64,000 nt of DNA from Mycobacterium sp. IS-1742 (GTDB taxonomy: Bacteria; Actinomycetota; Actinomycetes; Mycobacteriales; Mycobacteriaceae), in NCBI RefSeq assembly GCF_001500125.1, contig NZ_LQIV01000015.1:1-64000 (forward strand). The letters are read 5' to 3'. This document shows, one piece after another, positions 44,769-54,540 of this stretch. A program made the translations under genes and the position numbers. The notes under the pieces were generated by a model. That model saw only the letters and a list, made by a program, of their open reading frames with translations. It ran no database searches and was not told the origin of the DNA. The stretch's first letter is position 1. Each line of letters starts with the position of its first letter.

Positions 44769-45947
44769 CTACGGGGTGAGCACCACTTTGATCATGCCGT
44801 CCTGCTTCTTCTGGAAGGTCTCGTACGCACCGGGCGCCTCGGCCAGCGGGAGCCGATGGGTGGCGAAGTTCTCGACGCCCAACGGATCGTCGGCGTTGAG
44901 CAGCGGCAGGATGTCCGGAACCCAGCGCTTGACGTTGGCCTGGCCCATCCGCAGCGTCAGCTGCTTGTCGAACAACGTCATCATGTTGATCGGGTCGGCG
45001 GCGCCGCCGTACACGCCCGAGAGCGAGAGCGTCCCGCCGCGGCGGGCCAGCGAGATCGCCGAGTTCAGCGCGGCGAGCCGGTCGACGCCGGCGTTCTTCA
45101 TGACGACCCTGCCGATGGCCGACGGTAGGAAACTGCTCGCGGTGTGGGCGGCCTCGGCGATCGGCGAACCGTGGGCCTCCATGCCCACGGCGTCGATCAC
45201 CGAATCGGCGCCGCGGCCCTCGGTGAGGTCGGCGACGGCGTCGTCGACGTCCTGGTCGCGCAGGTCGATGACCTCGGCGCAGTACGGGCGGGCCCGGTCG
45301 AGCCGCTCCTGGACCAGGTCGACGCCGATGACCCGGCAGTTGTTGTGATGCGCGGCGATCCGGCACGCCATCGAGCCGATCGGCCCGAGCCCGAGCACGA
45401 CCACCGTGCCCCCGTCCGGGATCTGGGCGTACTCGACGGCCTGCCACGCGGTGGGCAGCACGTCGGAGAGGTAGACGTACCGCTCGTCGGGTCCGTCGTC
45501 GGGCACCTTGATGTGGGTGTACTGCGCCTGCGGTACCCGCAGATACTCGGCCTGGCCGCCGGCCACTTCGCCGTAGAGGGTGGAGTAGCCGAACAGCGCG
45601 GCGCCGGTGCCCTGGTCGCGGTTCTGCGTGGTCTCGCACTGGCTCTGCAGACCGCGATCGCACATCCAGCACGTTCCGCAGGAGATGTTGAACGGGATCA
45701 CCACGCGGTCACCGACTGCGAGGTCACCGGCCTGGGCGCCCACCTCCTCGACCACTCCCATCGCCTCGTGGCCGATGATGTCGCCGGGGTTCATGAACGC
45801 GCTGAGCACTTCGTAGAGGTGCAGGTCGGATCCGCAGATGTTGGTGCTGGTGACCCTGATGATGGCGTCCGTCGGCTCCTTGATCACCGGATCCGGCACG
45901 TTGTCGACGGAGACCTTCCGACGTCCCTGCCAGGTCACTGCGCGCAT
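44769..45947 (-). CDS. Zinc-dependent alcohol/formaldehyde dehydrogenase-like enzyme
   Basis: A 392-residue medium-chain dehydrogenase. Catalytic zinc ligands are in NICGSDLHLYE and GHEAMGVVEEVG; the structural zinc site is CGTCWMCDRGLQSQC (four Cys); the NAD fold is VVVLGLGPIGSMACRIA. The insertion around residue 105-140 and overall length are those of the glutathione-independent formaldehyde dehydrogenase-like/threonine dehydrogenase-like group. It probably oxidises an alcohol or aldehyde with NAD. GAGGAGG precedes the ATG. It may be transcribed with the DUF427 and fadE genes, which lie upstream on the same strand. Confidence 0.9.
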   Translation of the reverse strand: MRAVTWQGRRKVSVDNVPDPVIKEPTDAIIRVTSTNICGSDLHLYEVLSAFMNPGDIIGHEAMGVVEEVGAQAGDLAVGDRVVIPFNISCGTCWMCDRGLQSQCETTQNRDQGTGAALFGYSTLYGEVAGGQAEYLRVPQAQYTHIKVPDDGPDERYVYLSDVLPTAWQAVEYAQIPDGGTVVVLGLGPIGSMACRIAAHHNNCRVIGVDLVQERLDRARPYCAEVIDLRDQDVDDAVADLTEGRGADSVIDAVGMEAHGSPIAEAAHTASSFLPSAIGRVVMKNAGVDRLAALNSAISLARRGGTLSLSGVYGGAADPINMMTLFDKQLTLRMGQANVKRWVPDILPLLNADDPLGVENFATHRLPLAEAPGAYETFQKKQDGMIKVVLTP

Positions 45948-46014
45948 GCGTCCTCCTCGATATCGGTGTCCGAGGAGCGTGCCCGCACCGTGCCGAGTCA
46001 AACGCCGGGCCGAG

Positions 46015-46821
46015 TCACACGCCGGGTTCACTCCACGGGGTCACCGGCCGGTCGGCGCGGGCGCCGTCGACGATCACGTCGACGCGTTCGTCGAAGAAGC
46101 AGATGTGGCCGCGTACCGGTGCCCCGTCGTGCAGCGGATTCGGATAGGTCCAGGCGACGTCGCGCGGCCCGTCGGGCACCGAGTAGTAGGAGGCGCGACC
46201 CTTGTAGGCGCAGTAGGACACGGTGTCGCTCGGCGCCAATTCGCCGACGTCGCCGGGTGGCAGGTAGCAGCGCACGGGCAGGTTCGTCTCGAACAGCAGC
46301 AGGGGCCGCGTCGACTCCGCCAGCAGCCGGCCCTCGTGTTCGACGCGCACATGGCGCGTGCTGCGCAGCACGTCGATGCGGTGGAACGGGTCGCGGGGAT
46401 GGCTGACGACGGGTTCGGATTCCTCGTGCCAGTGGAACGCCGCGAAGTCCAGCACCGCGTAGTCCGCGAGGTCGGGGTCGCGGGGGCGGAACGCGGCGGC
46501 CGCGCCGGTCTCCTCGCCGGCCACCACGTCGTACTCGGTGCCCTCGCACGTGTGGTTGGTGAACGGCACGGTCGGGTCGAGCATGCTGCGGGTGGCCTCC
46601 TCGGCGCCCGATTCGGCGCCGGCCGGAACCAGGTGGGCGGTCAGCGCCTCGAGTGGTACGGCGTAGGTCGGCACGATGCGGCGCGGCTCCCACACCAACC
46701 GGGCCCGGTCGGTCTCCGCGACCGGTTCACCGGCGAGCGTCACGCGGATCCGCTTGGAGGTCGGCTCGTAGCGCAGGGTGTCGAACGCGGCGCCGATGAC
46801 GCCGCTCATCTGCTGGGCCAT
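46015..46821 (-). CDS. DUF427-domain protein (tandem)
   Basis: A 268-residue protein with two DUF427 modules: an N-terminal one (about 20-120; ARLVWEPRRIVPTYAVP, TNHTCEGTEYDVV) and a C-terminal one (about 155-255; RPLLLFETNLPVRCYLPPGDV, YCAYKGRASYYSV, VAWTYPNPLHD). DUF427 proteins are small beta proteins without an established activity; M. tuberculosis has single-domain relatives near this locus. The gene starts 12 bp downstream of the fadE1 stop and is probably co-transcribed with it. Confidence 0.85.
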   Translation of the reverse strand: MAQQMSGVIGAAFDTLRYEPTSKRIRVTLAGEPVAETDRARLVWEPRRIVPTYAVPLEALTAHLVPAGAESGAEEATRSMLDPTVPFTNHTCEGTEYDVVAGEETGAAAAFRPRDPDLADYAVLDFAAFHWHEESEPVVSHPRDPFHRIDVLRSTRHVRVEHEGRLLAESTRPLLLFETNLPVRCYLPPGDVGELAPSDTVSYCAYKGRASYYSVPDGPRDVAWTYPNPLHDGAPVRGHICFFDERVDVIVDGARADRPVTPWSEPGV

Positions 46822-46833
46822 CCGGCCTCCCGG

Positions 46834-48216
<1,383 letters not shown>

Positions 48217-48226
48217 CGTGCGCTGG

Positions 48227-48278
48227 GATAACCGGTAATCAGCGGCGTGAAACCACGAACTGTGGCCCGTGACACAGT
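48227..48278 (-). promoter_or_regulatory. Dyads upstream of fadE1
   Basis: GATAACCGGTAATC (48227-48240) is a near-perfect 14-bp palindrome with an ACCGGT core, the same core as in the boxes before the other fadE pair (36084-36109). A second dyad, ACTGTG-N8-CACAGT (48259-48278), contains TGTGGCCCGTGACACA, a CRP-like sequence with two mismatches. Confidence 0.4.
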
Positions 48279-48310
48279 GCGAGGGACACCCCGGGTGGGA
48301 TGCCCCTCGC
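48279..48310 (-). terminator. Hairpin after the small secreted gene
   Basis: Arms GCGAGGGACACCCC (48279-48292) and GGGATGCCCCTCGC (48297-48310) pair at 12 of 14 positions around a 4-base loop, 17 bp past the stop of the secreted-protein gene. No U-tract follows, as is usual for mycobacterial terminators. The paralogous gene at 62534 has a similar GC-rich hairpin. Confidence 0.65.
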
Positions 48311-48326
48311 GTCAGGCCGCCGGGAA

Positions 48327-48575
48327 TCAGCGAACGGTGACGTAGACGATGCGGTCCTGGTTGTCGTAGCGCACCGCGACGATGCTGGACTGGTCGAGCG
48401 GTTTGACCATGCCCTGATGGGTGACGTGCACGGCGTACCCGCGGTCGTCGAGGTGCTCGATGGCGTTCTGGGCGTTGCCCGGCCCGGCCGGGGCGGCTTG
48501 AGCGGGCGCGGCCAGCCCGAAGAAGGCGGTGGCCAGTCCGCCGGCGACGATCGTGGCGAATCCGATCTTGTTCAT
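48327..48575 (-). CDS. Small secreted protein, paralogue of 62534-62785
   Basis: An 82-residue preprotein with a Sec signal peptide (MNKIGFATIVAGGLA, cleavage about AQA-AP near residue 27). The mature part of about 55 residues is nearly shared with the protein at 62534: HQGMVKPLD-x-SSIV-x-VRYDN, ending in VYVTVR. It has no cysteine. The function is unknown; families of this kind are common in mycobacterial secretomes. A hairpin terminator follows, and the leader contains a strong hairpin (48650-48674). Confidence 0.8.
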   Translation of the reverse strand: MNKIGFATIVAGGLATAFFGLAAPAQAAPAGPGNAQNAIEHLDDRGYAVHVTHQGMVKPLDQSSIVAVRYDNQDRIVYVTVR

Positions 48576-48872
48576 GTCCGTGCTTCTTTCTTCCCTCTGG
48601 TGGGTGTGCGAGCCGTGGCCGTCGTCGCGGTTCAATCTTTTCTTCCCGGCCGGATTCGGAGGGCTCCGATCCGGTCTGCACTGGTGAACACGCAGGTCAA
48701 GTGTTTCATTCCGCTGGCGGCGAACAGTGGACATTTTGGCAGGATCTGATCGGCGTGCTGGATAATGCAGCTTCGTCTGGCGGACAAATCGTGATCTGCA
48801 TCGGCAAACCCTGGCAGGGGTGGGCGCTCGACCGCGTTACGCGCCGCACGCCATCGAACGTATGATCGAACG
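48576..48872. other. 297-bp divergent intergenic region with leader hairpin
   Basis: No gene is seen. On the minus strand the leader of the small secreted gene contains a strong hairpin at 48650-48674 (CCGGATTCGGAG / CTCCGATCCGG, one bulge) followed by a purine-rich stretch and the ribosome binding site. TTGACC, a possible -35, lies near 48697 on the same strand. The right half leads to the GTG at 48873 on the plus strand. Confidence 0.5.
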
Positions 48873-49187
48873 GTGGGCGATTTGCAGGCGATCGGCTACA
48901 ACGGGCAGCCGGTGCCGCCCGCCTTCCGGCGGGTGGAGCCCCCGGTTGCGGTGCTGGTCGACCTCGCGGTGCTGTTCCCCCGGGAACCGCACCGGCACGG
49001 GGGTTACAACCCCGCCGGACTGCAGATGCACGCCGTCGTCGAGGGCCGCCTGACGTGCTGGGGGATGTGCGAGCAGGGCTACTGGTGGGGCCTTGTCACC
49101 TATGACATCGCCTACGGCGCGCACCGGAAGTCCGTCACCCACTGGGTGCCCGCGTGGGTGCTCAAGCGGCAGACGGACCCTCGCTGA
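48873..49187 (+). CDS. Hypothetical 104-aa protein
   Basis: A soluble protein rich in Trp, His and Pro (HRHGGYNPAGLQMHAV, GMCEQGYWWGLVTYDIAYG, HWVPAWVLKR). The start is a GTG at 48873. It has no signal peptide and no recognised domain; the aromatic-rich beta pattern is seen in short mycobacterial proteins often found near 13E12 elements, but I cannot name a family. Its 3' end overlaps the convergent DUF222 remnant by 26 bp. Confidence 0.65.
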   Translation: MGDLQAIGYNGQPVPPAFRRVEPPVAVLVDLAVLFPREPHRHGGYNPAGLQMHAVVEGRLTCWGMCEQGYWWGLVTYDIAYGAHRKSVTHWVPAWVLKRQTDPR

Positions 49188-49476
49188 CCGCTTCCGCGAT
49201 GCGCCGTTGGGCCTCGCCGGGGGAGATGCGCAGGCGCTGCGCCAGCACCTCCGCCCACGTCCGGGCCCCGAACTGCGAGGGGCTGCCCGAGGCGACGAGA
49301 CGTCCGGTCAGCCGGCGCTCCACCTCCTGCAGTTGCCCGCGCAGCCGGCCGAGCCGGATCAGCGCCGCCTGGGCCTCCGCGCGGCTCATCCCCGTGACCG
49401 GGAGGTCGGTGAGCCGGGCGGACAGCGCCTCGACGGTGTCCATCGCATCCATGACCTGTTCTCGTGTCGAACTCAT
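49162..49476 (-). pseudogene. Truncated 13E12/DUF222-family protein
   Basis: A 104-residue reading frame matching only the N-terminal part of REP13E12 (DUF222) proteins: STREQVMDAMDTVEAL at the start, a helical QAALIRLGRLRGQLQEVERRL segment and ARTWAEVLAQRLRISPGEAQRRI. Full-length family members run to 350-500 residues and carry a C-terminal HNH nuclease domain, absent here; the frame ends abruptly after EGPSAA. A perfect LexA box overlaps its start codon, as in full 13E12 elements. It is most likely a decayed copy, though a short functional product is possible. Confidence 0.7.
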
Positions 49477-49482
49477 GTTCGA
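49467..49482. promoter_or_regulatory. Perfect LexA SOS box
   Basis: TCGAAC-TCAT-GTTCGA is an exact match to the mycobacterial SOS box TCGAAC-N4-GTTCGA. It covers the start codon of the 13E12 remnant and lies 38 bp upstream of the divergent PPOX gene, which could also be DNA-damage controlled. Confidence 0.85.
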
Positions 49483-49519
49483 GACACTAGCGACGGGGTG
49501 CGACAACTACTGTGACCAC

Positions 49520-50008
49520 ATGTCTCCGAGATACGCGACCGCGGACAGCGTCGGACGGGACGAGATGCTCGACTTCGTGCGGTCGCGCCACAAGATGGTG
49601 CTCACCACCCACCGCGCCGACGGATCGCTGCAGAGTTCACCGGTGACGGGCGGGGTGGACGCCGAGGGGCGCATCGTGATCGCCAGCTATCCGCAGCGGG
49701 CGAAGGCGGTGAACATCCGCCGTGCAGGCCGGGCCAGCGTGACCGTGCTGTCCGAGGACTTCAACGGGCCGTACGTCCAGGTCGACGGCGACGCGGAGGT
49801 GGTCGGGCTGCCGGAGGCGGTCGACGCGCTGGTCGACTACTGCCGGGCGATCGCTGGGGAACACCCGGATTGGGACGAATACCGGCAGGCGATGGTCGAC
49901 CAGGGCAAGTGCCTGATCCGCCTCGTGCCGACGCGGTGGGGGCCGGTGGCCACCGGCGGTTTCCCTCCGCCGCGGGAGCCTGAACAGGACAGCCCTGCGC
50001 CGCTGTGA
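49520..50008 (+). CDS. PPOX-class F420-dependent oxidoreductase
   Basis: A 162-residue split-barrel protein of the Rv1155-like group: MVLTTHRADGSLQSSPVTGGVDAEG, SYPQRAKAVNIRRAGRASV for the cofactor tail, and FNGPYVQVDGDAEVVGLPEAV. It probably uses F420H2; substrate unknown. The ATG at 49520 is close to the SOS box, so LexA might affect it. The following 144 bp hold the promoter and operator of the glycosyltransferase operon. Confidence 0.85.
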   Translation: MSPRYATADSVGRDEMLDFVRSRHKMVLTTHRADGSLQSSPVTGGVDAEGRIVIASYPQRAKAVNIRRAGRASVTVLSEDFNGPYVQVDGDAEVVGLPEAVDALVDYCRAIAGEHPDWDEYRQAMVDQGKCLIRLVPTRWGPVATGGFPPPREPEQDSPAPL

Positions 50009-50030
50009 TAGTCAGGCAGATGCGGACGCG

Positions 50031-50076
50031 TTGCGTCGCCTAGCACGTCAAACTATAGTCTGGACACATGTCCAGA
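50031..50076 (+). promoter_or_regulatory. Promoter and TetR-type operator of the glycosyltransferase operon
   Basis: TTGCGT (50031-50036), a 17-bp spacer and TATAGT (50054-50059) make a good SigA promoter. Overlapping the last -10 base and the start point is a perfect 18-bp dyad, TCTGGACA-CA-TGTCCAGA (50059-50076). The same core GGACA-N2-TGTCC is found at 55329-55342 over the start codon of a TetR gene. The operon start codon is at 50153. Confidence 0.7.
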
Positions 50077-50152
50077 AGGTTCGGAGTCTCTGCGTGACAC
50101 GATTCGACCAGTCCATCGCGGCCCGGCCCGTCGGCCCCGGATCCATCTGAGT

Positions 50153-51379
50153 ATGCGTATCGCGTTGTTGTCGTACCGCAGCAAGACGCACTGCGGCGGC
50201 CAGGGTGTGTACGTCCGCCATCTCAGCCGGGGACTCGTCGAACTCGGTCACGACGTCGAGGTGTTCTCCGGGCAGCCGTATCCCGAGGGTCTCGACCCGC
50301 GGGTCCGCCTGACGAAGGTGCCCAGCCTCGACCTCTACCGCGAGCCGGACCCGTTCCGCGTGCCGCGGCCCAGCGAGATCCGCGACCGGATCGACCTGCA
50401 GGAGCTGTTGACGACGTGGACCGCCGGGTTCCCCGAGCCCAAGACCTTCACCATGCGGGTGGCGCGGATCCTCGCCGGCCGCCTCGGCGACTTCGACGTC
50501 GTCCACGACAATCAGAGCCTCGGGACGGGACTGCTGGAGATCGCGCGGATGGGGCTGCCGGTCGTGGCCACCGTCCACCACCCGATCACCCGCGACAAGG
50601 TCGTCGACGTCGCGGCGGCCCGCTGGTGGCGCAAGCCGCTGGTCCGCCGCTGGTACGGCTTCGCCGAGATGCAGAAGCAGGTTGCGCGCCAGATCCCCGA
50701 ATTGCTCACCGTGTCGTCCTCGTCGGCCACCGACATCGCCGATGACTTCGGCGTCTCACCCGAGCAGCTGCAGGTCGTGCCGCTCGGGGTGGACACCGAG
50801 TTGTTCCGGCCCGCCGACAGCCGGGTGAGCGGTCGCATCATCGCGATCGCCAGCGCGGACGTGCCGCTCAAGGGCGTCAGCCACCTGCTGCACGCGGTCG
50901 CGCGGTTGCGGGTGGAACGCAATCTCGACGTCCAGCTGGTGTCCAAGCTGGAGCCCAACGGGCCGACCGAGAAGCTGATCGCCGAACTCGGCATCTCCGA
51001 CATCGTGCACAGCTCCAGCGGGCTGTCCGACGACGATCTCGCCGCGCTGCTCGCGTCGGCGGAGGTCGCCTGCATCCCGTCGCTGTACGAGGGCTTCTCA
51101 TTGCCCGCGGTCGAGGCGATGGCCAGCGGGACGCCGATCGTGGCCAGCCGGGCCGGCGCGCTGCCCGAGGTGGTCGGCGCCGACGACGAGTGTGCGCGCC
51201 TGGTCGCCCCCGGTGACGTCGACGAACTCACCCGCGCACTGGGGCAGCTGCTCGACTCGCCCGCGCAGCGGCACCGGCTCGGCGCCGCGGGCCGCCGCCG
51301 GGCGCTCGACGTGTTCAGCTGGGAATCCGTTGCCGCGCAGACTGTCTCGGTTTACGAGCGGGCGATGGCGACATGCTGA
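50153..51379 (+). CDS. Glycosyltransferase family 4 protein
   Basis: A 408-residue GT-B glycosyltransferase. The N-terminal domain begins IALLSYRSKTHCGGQGVYVRHL, with the glycine-rich acceptor loop; the C-terminal nucleotide-sugar domain has the E-x7-E motif in YEGFSLPAVEAMASGTPIV (about 310-330). It transfers a sugar from a nucleotide or lipid donor to an unknown acceptor at the inner face of the membrane. It overlaps the next gene by 7 bp and forms a three-gene operon with a methyltransferase and a toroid protein. Confidence 0.9.
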   Translation: MRIALLSYRSKTHCGGQGVYVRHLSRGLVELGHDVEVFSGQPYPEGLDPRVRLTKVPSLDLYREPDPFRVPRPSEIRDRIDLQELLTTWTAGFPEPKTFTMRVARILAGRLGDFDVVHDNQSLGTGLLEIARMGLPVVATVHHPITRDKVVDVAAARWWRKPLVRRWYGFAEMQKQVARQIPELLTVSSSSATDIADDFGVSPEQLQVVPLGVDTELFRPADSRVSGRIIAIASADVPLKGVSHLLHAVARLRVERNLDVQLVSKLEPNGPTEKLIAELGISDIVHSSSGLSDDDLAALLASAEVACIPSLYEGFSLPAVEAMASGTPIVASRAGALPEVVGADDECARLVAPGDVDELTRALGQLLDSPAQRHRLGAAGRRRALDVFSWESVAAQTVSVYERAMATC

Positions 51380-52104
51380 CCGTCGACTTCGACCGGCTGG
51401 GGGTCGGGCCGGGCGCCAAGGTGATCGACGTCGGCTGCGGCGCCGGACGGCACACGTTCGAGGCCTACCGGCGCGGCGCCGACGTCATCGGCTTCGACCA
51501 GAACGCCCAGGACCTCAACGACGTCGACGAGATCCTGCAGGCGATGAAGGAACAGGGCGAGGTGCCGCCGTCGGCGAAAGCCGAAGTGGTCAAGGGCGAT
51601 GCGCTCGACCTGCCCTACGCCGACGGCACCTTCGACTGCGTGATCGCCTCGGAGATCCTCGAACACGTCCCGCAGGACACGGAGGCCATCGCGGAGCTGG
51701 TACGAGTGCTCAAACCCGGCGGCAAGCTCGCGGTCACGGTGCCCCGCTGGCTGCCGGAACGGATCTGCTGGCTGCTGTCCGACGAGTACCACGCCAACGA
51801 GGGCGGCCACGTCCGCATCTACAAGGCCGACGAACTGCGCGGCAAGGTGACCGCGCACGGGTTGACGTTCACCCACAGTCACCACGCCCACGCGCTGCAC
51901 TCGCCGTTCTGGTGGCTCAAATGCGCTGTGGGAACGTCCAAGAACGACCACCCTGCCGTCGCGGCGTACCACAAGCTGCTGGTGTGGGACATGATCTCGG
52001 CGCCCTGGCTGACCCGACGCGGTGAGAAGCTGCTCGACCCGCTGATCGGCAAGAGCGTCGCGCTCTACTTCGAGAAACCGGCGGTCGTGGATGCTCGCGC
52101 CTGA
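51373..52104 (+). CDS. SAM-dependent methyltransferase
   Basis: A 243-residue class I methyltransferase with motif I VIDVGCGAGRHTFEA (about 18-32), the acidic residue after strand 2 in VIGFDQN, and motif IV FDCVIASEILEHVP. It is close to the Methyltransf_11 group. The start overlaps the glycosyltransferase gene by 7 bp and the end overlaps the toroid gene by 14 bp, so the three proteins probably modify one glycan or glycolipid. Confidence 0.9.
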   Translation: MLTVDFDRLGVGPGAKVIDVGCGAGRHTFEAYRRGADVIGFDQNAQDLNDVDEILQAMKEQGEVPPSAKAEVVKGDALDLPYADGTFDCVIASEILEHVPQDTEAIAELVRVLKPGGKLAVTVPRWLPERICWLLSDEYHANEGGHVRIYKADELRGKVTAHGLTFTHSHHAHALHSPFWWLKCAVGTSKNDHPAVAAYHKLLVWDMISAPWLTRRGEKLLDPLIGKSVALYFEKPAVVDARA

Positions 52105-53161
52105 GCTGCCCGGGATCCCCGGCGTCTTCACGCCCGCCCAGTGCAGGCAGACCGCTGAATCAATTGCGGCCGAACAGGAGTCATCGGGCGCCATCCCGTG
52201 GTTCACCGGCGGTCACACCGACCCGTGGGACCACGTCGAATCGGCGATGGCGCTGACCGTCGCCGGGCTGCTCGAACCGGCACGCGCGGCGTACGAGTGG
52301 TGCCGGGCCACCCAGCGCCCCGACGGGTCGTGGCCGCTGCAGTTCCGCAACGGGGTCATCGAGGACGCCAACAGCGACAGCAACTTCTGCGCCTACATCG
52401 CCACCGGTGTCTGGCACCATGTGCTGATCACCGGGGACCGCTCCTTCGCGGAGACGATGTGGCCCGTGGTCGCCAGGGCGATCGACTTCGTGCTCGGCCT
52501 GCAACGGCCCAACGGCGAGATCTCTTGGGCGCAGAGCAAAGCGGGACCGATCCCGGAGGCGCTGCTGACCGGATGCGCCAGCATCCACCACAGCATCCGG
52601 TGCGCGCTCGCGCTGGCCGACTACATCGGCGAACCGCAGCCCGAGTGGGAGGTGGCCGTCGGCCGGCTGGGGCACGCGATCGTCGAGCATCCCGGTTCGT
52701 TCGTGCCCAAGGACCGGCACGCCATGGAGTGGTATTACCCGGTGCTCTGCGGTGCGTTGCGCGGCCCGGCCGCCCGCGCCCGCATCGACGACCGCTGGGA
52801 CGACTTCGTGGTGCCCGGGCTGGGCATCCGGTGTGTCGACGACCGCCCCTGGGTCACCGGGGCCGAGACGTGCGAACTGGTGATGGCGCTCGACGCCATC
52901 GGCGACCGGGCACGCGCGCACCAGCAGTTCGCGGCCATGCACCACCTGCGTGAAGAGGACGGATCCTATTGGACCGGACTGGTTTTCGCTGACGGGAAGC
53001 GCTGGCCCGAGGAGCGGACCACGTGGACCGGTGCGGCCGTCATCCTGGCGGCCGACGCGCTGACGAGCACCACGCCCGGCAGCGGCATCTTCCGCGCCGC
53101 GGATCTGCCGCGCGGCCTCGAGGACGAGTTCGACTGCGCCTGCGCCGTCAGCGACCGGTAG
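52091..53161 (+). CDS. Alpha/alpha-toroid (prenyltransferase/cyclase-like) protein
   Basis: A 356-residue helical protein built of alpha/alpha-barrel repeats with QRPDGSWPLQFRNG- and QRPNGEISWAQ-type QW-like turns, similar to the fold of terpene cyclases, prenyltransferase beta subunits and some glycoside hydrolases. Possible acidic active-site residues lie in HTDPWDHVESAMAL and DANSDSNFCAY. There is no DxDD motif of class II cyclases, so a glycan-processing role is as likely as an isoprenoid one. It is translated with the upstream methyltransferase and glycosyltransferase. Confidence 0.8.
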   Translation: MLAPELPGIPGVFTPAQCRQTAESIAAEQESSGAIPWFTGGHTDPWDHVESAMALTVAGLLEPARAAYEWCRATQRPDGSWPLQFRNGVIEDANSDSNFCAYIATGVWHHVLITGDRSFAETMWPVVARAIDFVLGLQRPNGEISWAQSKAGPIPEALLTGCASIHHSIRCALALADYIGEPQPEWEVAVGRLGHAIVEHPGSFVPKDRHAMEWYYPVLCGALRGPAARARIDDRWDDFVVPGLGIRCVDDRPWVTGAETCELVMALDAIGDRARAHQQFAAMHHLREEDGSYWTGLVFADGKRWPEERTTWTGAAVILAADALTSTTPGSGIFRAADLPRGLEDEFDCACAVSDR

Positions 53162-53176
53162 CCACCAACGCCGTCG

Positions 53177-53500
53177 TCAGGTCAGGGCGTCGATCAATTC
53201 GCCCACGGTGTGCGCGGATTCGAGCGGATGGCGCAACCGGCCCTTCGGGTTGACCGTGTAGCTGTTGCGCCGGCCGACCTTCGACTTCTCGAGGTAGCCG
53301 TCGGCGATGAGATCCGCCAGGATCGCCTGAACCGCGCGTTCGGTGATGCCGACCCGCTGGCTCAGTTCTCGGGCGGTCGACGATTCCCCCTGGGCCAGGC
53401 AGAGCAGGACATGCGCGTGGTTGGTCAAGAACGTCCAGCCGCGGCCCGTGTCGGATGCGGGCGGAACCACCTTCTTCGCCGCCCGTCGGGGAGTCACCAT
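53177..53500 (-). CDS. Winged-helix transcriptional regulator
   Basis: A 107-residue MarR/ArsR-like regulator. The wHTH core is STARELSQRVGITERAVQAILADLIADGYLEKSKVGRRNSY (about residues 40-82), with a basic N-terminal arm. No metal-binding cysteines are seen. It follows the terC gene by 37 bp on the same strand, so the two may share a transcript. An AT-rich inverted repeat upstream of terC is a candidate site for it. Confidence 0.85.
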   Translation of the reverse strand: MVTPRRAAKKVVPPASDTGRGWTFLTNHAHVLLCLAQGESSTARELSQRVGITERAVQAILADLIADGYLEKSKVGRRNSYTVNPKGRLRHPLESAHTVGELIDALT

Positions 53501-53537
53501 GGCCGACGATGATACTGCGGGATGCGCGCAGTGCCTT

Positions 53538-54503
53538 TCAGGAATCGGCGCGCTCGCGATCGGTGTCGCGCGACTGCGGTGTGCGGGTGGCGACCAGGCT
53601 CCACACGATGGAGACCGTCAGCGTCACCACGATGACCGAAAGCGTCAGCGGGATAGGGAGTTTGCCGATCGGTGTCTCCGACAGGATCAGCTTCACACCG
53701 GCGAACGCCAGCAGAACGGCCAACCCGTAGTGCAGATGGGTGAACCGTCGCAGCAGACCGGCCAGGCAGAAGTACAGACTCCGCAGCCCCAGTACGGCAA
53801 AGGCATTGGCCGTCCACACGAGGAACGTGCTGGTTGTGATGGCCAGCACCGCCGCGACCGAATCGATGGCGAAGACGAGGTCGGTGGCCTCCACCGCGAC
53901 GAGCACGACGAACAGCAGCGTGGCCACCCGCCTGCCGTCGATGCGCGTGAACAGCCGCTCGCCGTGATAACGAGGGTCGGTGGGCACCACCCGGCGGACG
54001 AGCCGCACCAGGAGGTTCTTGTCGGGCTCGAGTTTGTCGTCGTGCTGGAACGCCATCTTGTACGCGGTGTAGATCAGGAAGGCGCCGAACCCGTAGGCCG
54101 TCCAGAAGAACCGCTCGAGCATCTCGGCCCCGACGAAGATGAACACGAGGCGGAACAGCAGCGCGCCGACGACTCCGAGGAACAGCACCCGGTGCTGGTA
54201 GCGGTCCGGGACGGCGAAATACGTGAAGATCAACGCGAATACGAACACGTTGTCGACGGAAAGCGCTTTCTCGATCAGGTACCCGGCGTAGTACGTCCCG
54301 GCGACCTCGCCGCCGTAGATCCACCACAGGACCACCCCGAACCCCAGCCCGGCCGCGATCCAGATCGCCGACCAGACCGCGGCTTCCCGGAACCCGATCA
54401 TGTGGTTGTCGCGGTGCAGGAGGAGGTCGACGGCCAGCATCAGCGCGATGGCCGCGATCAGCACGCCCCAGCCCCAGAGGGGAACGGTCAAGGGTTCAGT
54501 CAT
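53538..54503 (-). CDS. TerC-family membrane protein
   Basis: A 321-residue TerC/Alx-type protein with nine hydrophobic helices. Typical motifs are EKALSVDNVFVFALIFTYF and VEATDLVFAIDSVAAVLAIT, with intramembrane Asp and Glu residues thought to bind manganese or other cations. Family members export Mn2+ or load exported metalloproteins, or confer tellurite resistance. GGAAGGAG precedes the ATG at 54503. No yybP-ykoY riboswitch was recognised in the 105-bp upstream region, which instead contains an AT-rich repeat. Confidence 0.9.
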   Translation of the reverse strand: MTEPLTVPLWGWGVLIAAIALMLAVDLLLHRDNHMIGFREAAVWSAIWIAAGLGFGVVLWWIYGGEVAGTYYAGYLIEKALSVDNVFVFALIFTYFAVPDRYQHRVLFLGVVGALLFRLVFIFVGAEMLERFFWTAYGFGAFLIYTAYKMAFQHDDKLEPDKNLLVRLVRRVVPTDPRYHGERLFTRIDGRRVATLLFVVLVAVEATDLVFAIDSVAAVLAITTSTFLVWTANAFAVLGLRSLYFCLAGLLRRFTHLHYGLAVLLAFAGVKLILSETPIGKLPIPLTLSVIVVTLTVSIVWSLVATRTPQSRDTDRERADS

Positions 54504-54540
54504 CGGCGCGCTCCTTCCCGATGCCGACGGCCACCCCATC

